64,000 nucleotides of DNA, from positions 1 to 64,000 of the forward strand of contig NZ_JAAJBU010000013.1 of the NCBI RefSeq assembly GCF_011392125.1, given 5' to 3'. Below are positions 61,829 through 64,000 of the stretch, one piece after another. This DNA is from Flavobacterium lotistagni (GTDB taxonomy: Bacteria > Bacteroidota > Bacteroidia > Flavobacteriales > Flavobacteriaceae). The translations under genes and the position numbers were made by a program. Every line of letters starts with the position of its first letter. Position 1 is the first letter of the stretch. The notes under the pieces are model-generated. The model was given only the letters and a program-made list of their open reading frames with translations, made no database searches and was not told the DNA's origin.

Positions 61829-64000
61829 TTAAAAGTAAAACCCGATTGATGCCTTCACGGTCATTTTGTTGGCTTTAGGCAGGTCGAGATAATTGCCACG
61901 CCAAGAAAAATCGATGCGCAAGACCTTGAAAATGTTGCCAACTCCGGCGCTGTATTCCCAGTAGAATTTCTCAGGAGCGGTGTAAACCAAACCCGAAGCG
62001 TTGATGGCGCGGTTCTCCTCGGATACGGTTCCGTAAACGCCTTTGGCTCCGATGATTTCACGCCAGTTGAGCTTTCTGAGCCACGGCACACGGGCGAAAA
62101 GTTTACCTTGGAAATTGTGTATCCATTGCAAGGTTACGTACTCGTCGGTCACGAACTCGTAGAAATTCAGGTTGTTGAACGTGTTTTCGATGGTGAAATA
62201 AGTTTGGTTTCCGGGTACGACGCTCAAAAGTCCTAGAGGCACTTTTCCGTAGGTTTTGCCGAACTCGCTAATCAAATTCGTGCGGCCAATGGCTCCTATA
62301 ATAATTGGTTGGTTATAATAGAATTGGAATTTGTTGTACGAGAAATCGCCGTCCATGAAGCCTTTGAAACCTCGGGTATAATTGAAGAAAACGCGCGTGT
62401 ACGGATTGTCGACAATGTTACGTTCTACACCGTAACCGACCGTTTTCATTCTTGGAGTGTATTCGATTTGGAAGTTGGCTTCAGGTTGTTTGACATCGCT
62501 CTTGGTTTGGGTTAGGGCTGCGTCAGTATAGTAATCTAACTTAAACGAATCTGAGGCCGAAACCAGCGTACGATAAGAGAAACCCGTTTGGAAAGTCAGG
62601 TTTTTGACCGGTTCAATTTCTACAGCTACATTCGATAAATTGATATTGGTTAACTTACCATTGCTGCCGTTGGTGAACAAAGCCGAAGACGCGAAACTTC
62701 TACCCAAAACGTCGTTGGTCGTGGTCAGGCTCGCTCCTATTTGTTCGACATCGCGGCGATTGCCTCCGGAGATAATGATGCGGTTTTTCTTGTCGATCAT
62801 CCATTTGCCCGAAAGGCCGTATTTGAATTTATTGTCTTTGAAACCGTAAGCCGTATAACCTTGCAAACGCCAAGGATCGTTTGCTCCGAAATAAGTTCTG
62901 AGCCCAGCACGCAAACGCAGCCCTTCAACTTCGTTGTTTCCTATCGTAGAATAGATGGAGCCATATTCCAATCCTTTGGCTATGGGTACAAATCCGCTTA
63001 AGACAATAGTCGTGGCATCGTACAAGCGTTTGAACTTGCGAACGGTTTTTAAAGTATCCAACATTTTATACACGCCGCGCTCATCTTTGGAAAGCTTCTC
63101 AAAACGGTTTTCTTCCCAATATTCATCGGGTTTTATATAGACCGATTCGTCGTTGTAATTGACTTCTTGCTTGTAAAAATCGTCGGGTTTTTCAATATTG
63201 AATTGGTGGTTGCGGTAATAAGTAGTCCGTTTCCCGTAAACACCTTTTGACTTTTCTTTCTTGTTCAAGGCAAAATCCGACATCATGTAATCTTTGGTGA
63301 GCAAAAAAACCGAGTCGTTCATCACTTCGAATTCCTGCTCGATATACACGTCTTTCACCCAGTTGATGTTCGCGCTTTTGGTCGCGGCCATGTTGATGTT
63401 CTTGATGGCCCAAGTGGTGTCATTGACCCAGAAATCGCCTTTGAAAGTCAACTCATTTTTGCGTCGTGGATAAAAAACAATGTTGTAGCAAAGTTTCTTG
63501 TCAATCACGGCCGTGTCGGTCAAAACGTAATTGTATACGTCGATTCCGGTTCTAGAAAGCGGGCTGGTGAAGCTTTTGTCGAAAAACGTCACGTAGTTGT
63601 TGTAGATGTTATACTCGGAATACAAATCTTTAATGAACGCGATGATTTGCTGATTGGTTTCAAAACCCGAGTTCTTGTTGGCCTTGAGGATTTCCTTGAC
63701 GCGTTTCTTGATGTTGTCGCCATACACATCCGAAAGGGCTTCGTTGATAAAAATCGGCAAATAAGTTTTCCCGGTAATTTTAGAAGTATCCACTTGTTTG
63801 AAGATGAACTCCATGCCTTTGAAAATCTTCTTTTTCATAAAAGCACTGTCAATCGAGTTCATGTCGAATTCCACCTTTTCGTATTTCTCCATCTGGTATT
63901 GGTCGAACATGTTCAAACCGTTCTTGCGTTTGCGCGCCCAAATCTTGCGAAGGATATCCAAAGCCGGATTGTTTTTCTTGGAGGTTTTTCCGGCATAAAC
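61829..64000 (-). CDS. DUF5686 outer-membrane protein, N terminus beyond the window
   Basis: Partial gene; its reading frame is still open at the last base of the window, so about the first 100 residues (signal and carboxypeptidase-regulatory-like domain) are missing. The visible part begins VYAGKTSKKNNPALDILRKI, conserves NMFDQYQMEKYEKVEFDMNS of DUF5686, and ends in an outer-membrane-barrel strand, ASIGFYF. Family members are outer-membrane barrels of unknown role. It is not a broken gene; an internal TTG near 63961 should not be taken as its start. Confidence 0.88.
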   Translation of the reverse strand, partial: VYAGKTSKKNNPALDILRKIWARKRKNGLNMFDQYQMEKYEKVEFDMNSIDSAFMKKKIFKGMEFIFKQVDTSKITGKTYLPIFINEALSDVYGDNIKKRVKEILKANKNSGFETNQQIIAFIKDLYSEYNIYNNYVTFFDKSFTSPLSRTGIDVYNYVLTDTAVIDKKLCYNIVFYPRRKNELTFKGDFWVNDTTWAIKNINMAATKSANINWVKDVYIEQEFEVMNDSVFLLTKDYMMSDFALNKKEKSKGVYGKRTTYYRNHQFNIEKPDDFYKQEVNYNDESVYIKPDEYWEENRFEKLSKDERGVYKMLDTLKTVRKFKRLYDATTIVLSGFVPIAKGLEYGSIYSTIGNNEVEGLRLRAGLRTYFGANDPWRLQGYTAYGFKDNKFKYGLSGKWMIDKKNRIIISGGNRRDVEQIGASLTTTNDVLGRSFASSALFTNGSNGKLTNINLSNVAVEIEPVKNLTFQTGFSYRTLVSASDSFKLDYYTDAALTQTKSDVKQPEANFQIEYTPRMKTVGYGVERNIVDNPYTRVFFNYTRGFKGFMDGDFSYNKFQFYYNQPIIIGAIGRTNLISEFGKTYGKVPLGLLSVVPGNQTYFTIENTFNNLNFYEFVTDEYVTLQWIHNFQGKLFARVPWLRKLNWREIIGAKGVYGTVSEENRAINASGLVYTAPEKFYWEYSAGVGNIFKVLRIDFSWRGNYLDLPKANKMTVKASIGFYF

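Noticed and set aside
63900..63961. Internal TTG as start of the DUF5686 gene
   Set aside because: The frame is open to the window edge and codes for conserved residues upstream of that TTG, so the gene is cut by the window end.

Overview
This 64 kb window looks like chromosomal DNA of a Bacteroidota bacterium, most likely family Flavobacteriaceae and close to Flavobacterium. The evidence is: five secreted proteins ending in type IX secretion (T9SS) C-terminal sorting domains; the gliding-motility ATPase GldA; an ExbB-ExbD-ExbD-TonB operon; methionine synthase split into two genes; DUF3857 and DUF5686 proteins; and several promoters of the Bacteroidota type (TTG, about 17-23 nt, TAnnTTTG). 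I see no rRNA, tRNA, IS element, prophage, integrase or CRISPR array, and no transcriptional regulator.

Layout. 1-8.4 kb: LolC/E-like permease, NamZ-like muramidase lipoprotein, YkgJ-type protein, methyltransferase, YfiT/DinB protein, secreted M43 metalloprotease, class V aminotransferase, stand-alone TonB C-terminal domain and queE. 8.6-14.4 kb: a minus-strand TonB energy operon (exbB, two exbD, tonB, small membrane protein, PstS-like lipoprotein, TPR protein). 14.7-19.9 kb: HerA-like ATPase, DUF486 membrane protein, T9SS leucine-rich-repeat protein, cupin. 20-28 kb: kynurenine 3-monooxygenase, AmtB, an arginase-family enzyme, a 603-residue protein of unknown function, kynureninase and a SIMPL protein. 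28.6-40 kb: queA, aroA, a MazG-like protein, three tandem DUF3857 proteins, dtd, rsgA and a DAHP synthase-chorismate mutase fusion with a possible attenuator. 40.2-47.3 kb: gldA, a GIN-domain lipoprotein, a PagL-like protein, a CotH T9SS protein and metF. 47.9-55.7 kb: metH (C-terminal part), metH (N-terminal part), two T9SS adhesin-like proteins and metK. 56.2-64 kb: an unknown protein, a deoxynucleoside kinase, a DinB-like protein, a membrane pyrophosphatase with a cysteine-rich tail, an AlkA-type glycosylase and a truncated DUF5686 protein.

Connections: methionine/SAM cycle (metH halves, metF, metK); shikimate pathway (aroA, DAHP synthase-chorismate mutase); tryptophan degradation (kmo, kynU); queuosine (queE, queA); envelope energisation and secretion (TonB operon, GldA, T9SS cargo, DUF5686).

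The most unusual content is between the genes. At least 13 copies of a small structured element occur in 64 kb, in two subtypes. Type 1 starts CCCTAGCCC and ends near AGCTTCT; type 2 starts GCGTGAGGGAT and ends GGCACGCCC. Both wrap a hypervariable hairpin, and several stems show compensatory base changes between copies. A third module sits immediately 5' of three copies and each time carries a second copy of its host's own head sequence. Related low-complexity repeats fill the gaps around gldA, metF and metH and appear to have entered the reading frames of aroA and metH. I consider this element family the best candidate for an under-described system here; it may correspond to, or extend, the known Flavo-1 RNA motif, which I could not check.
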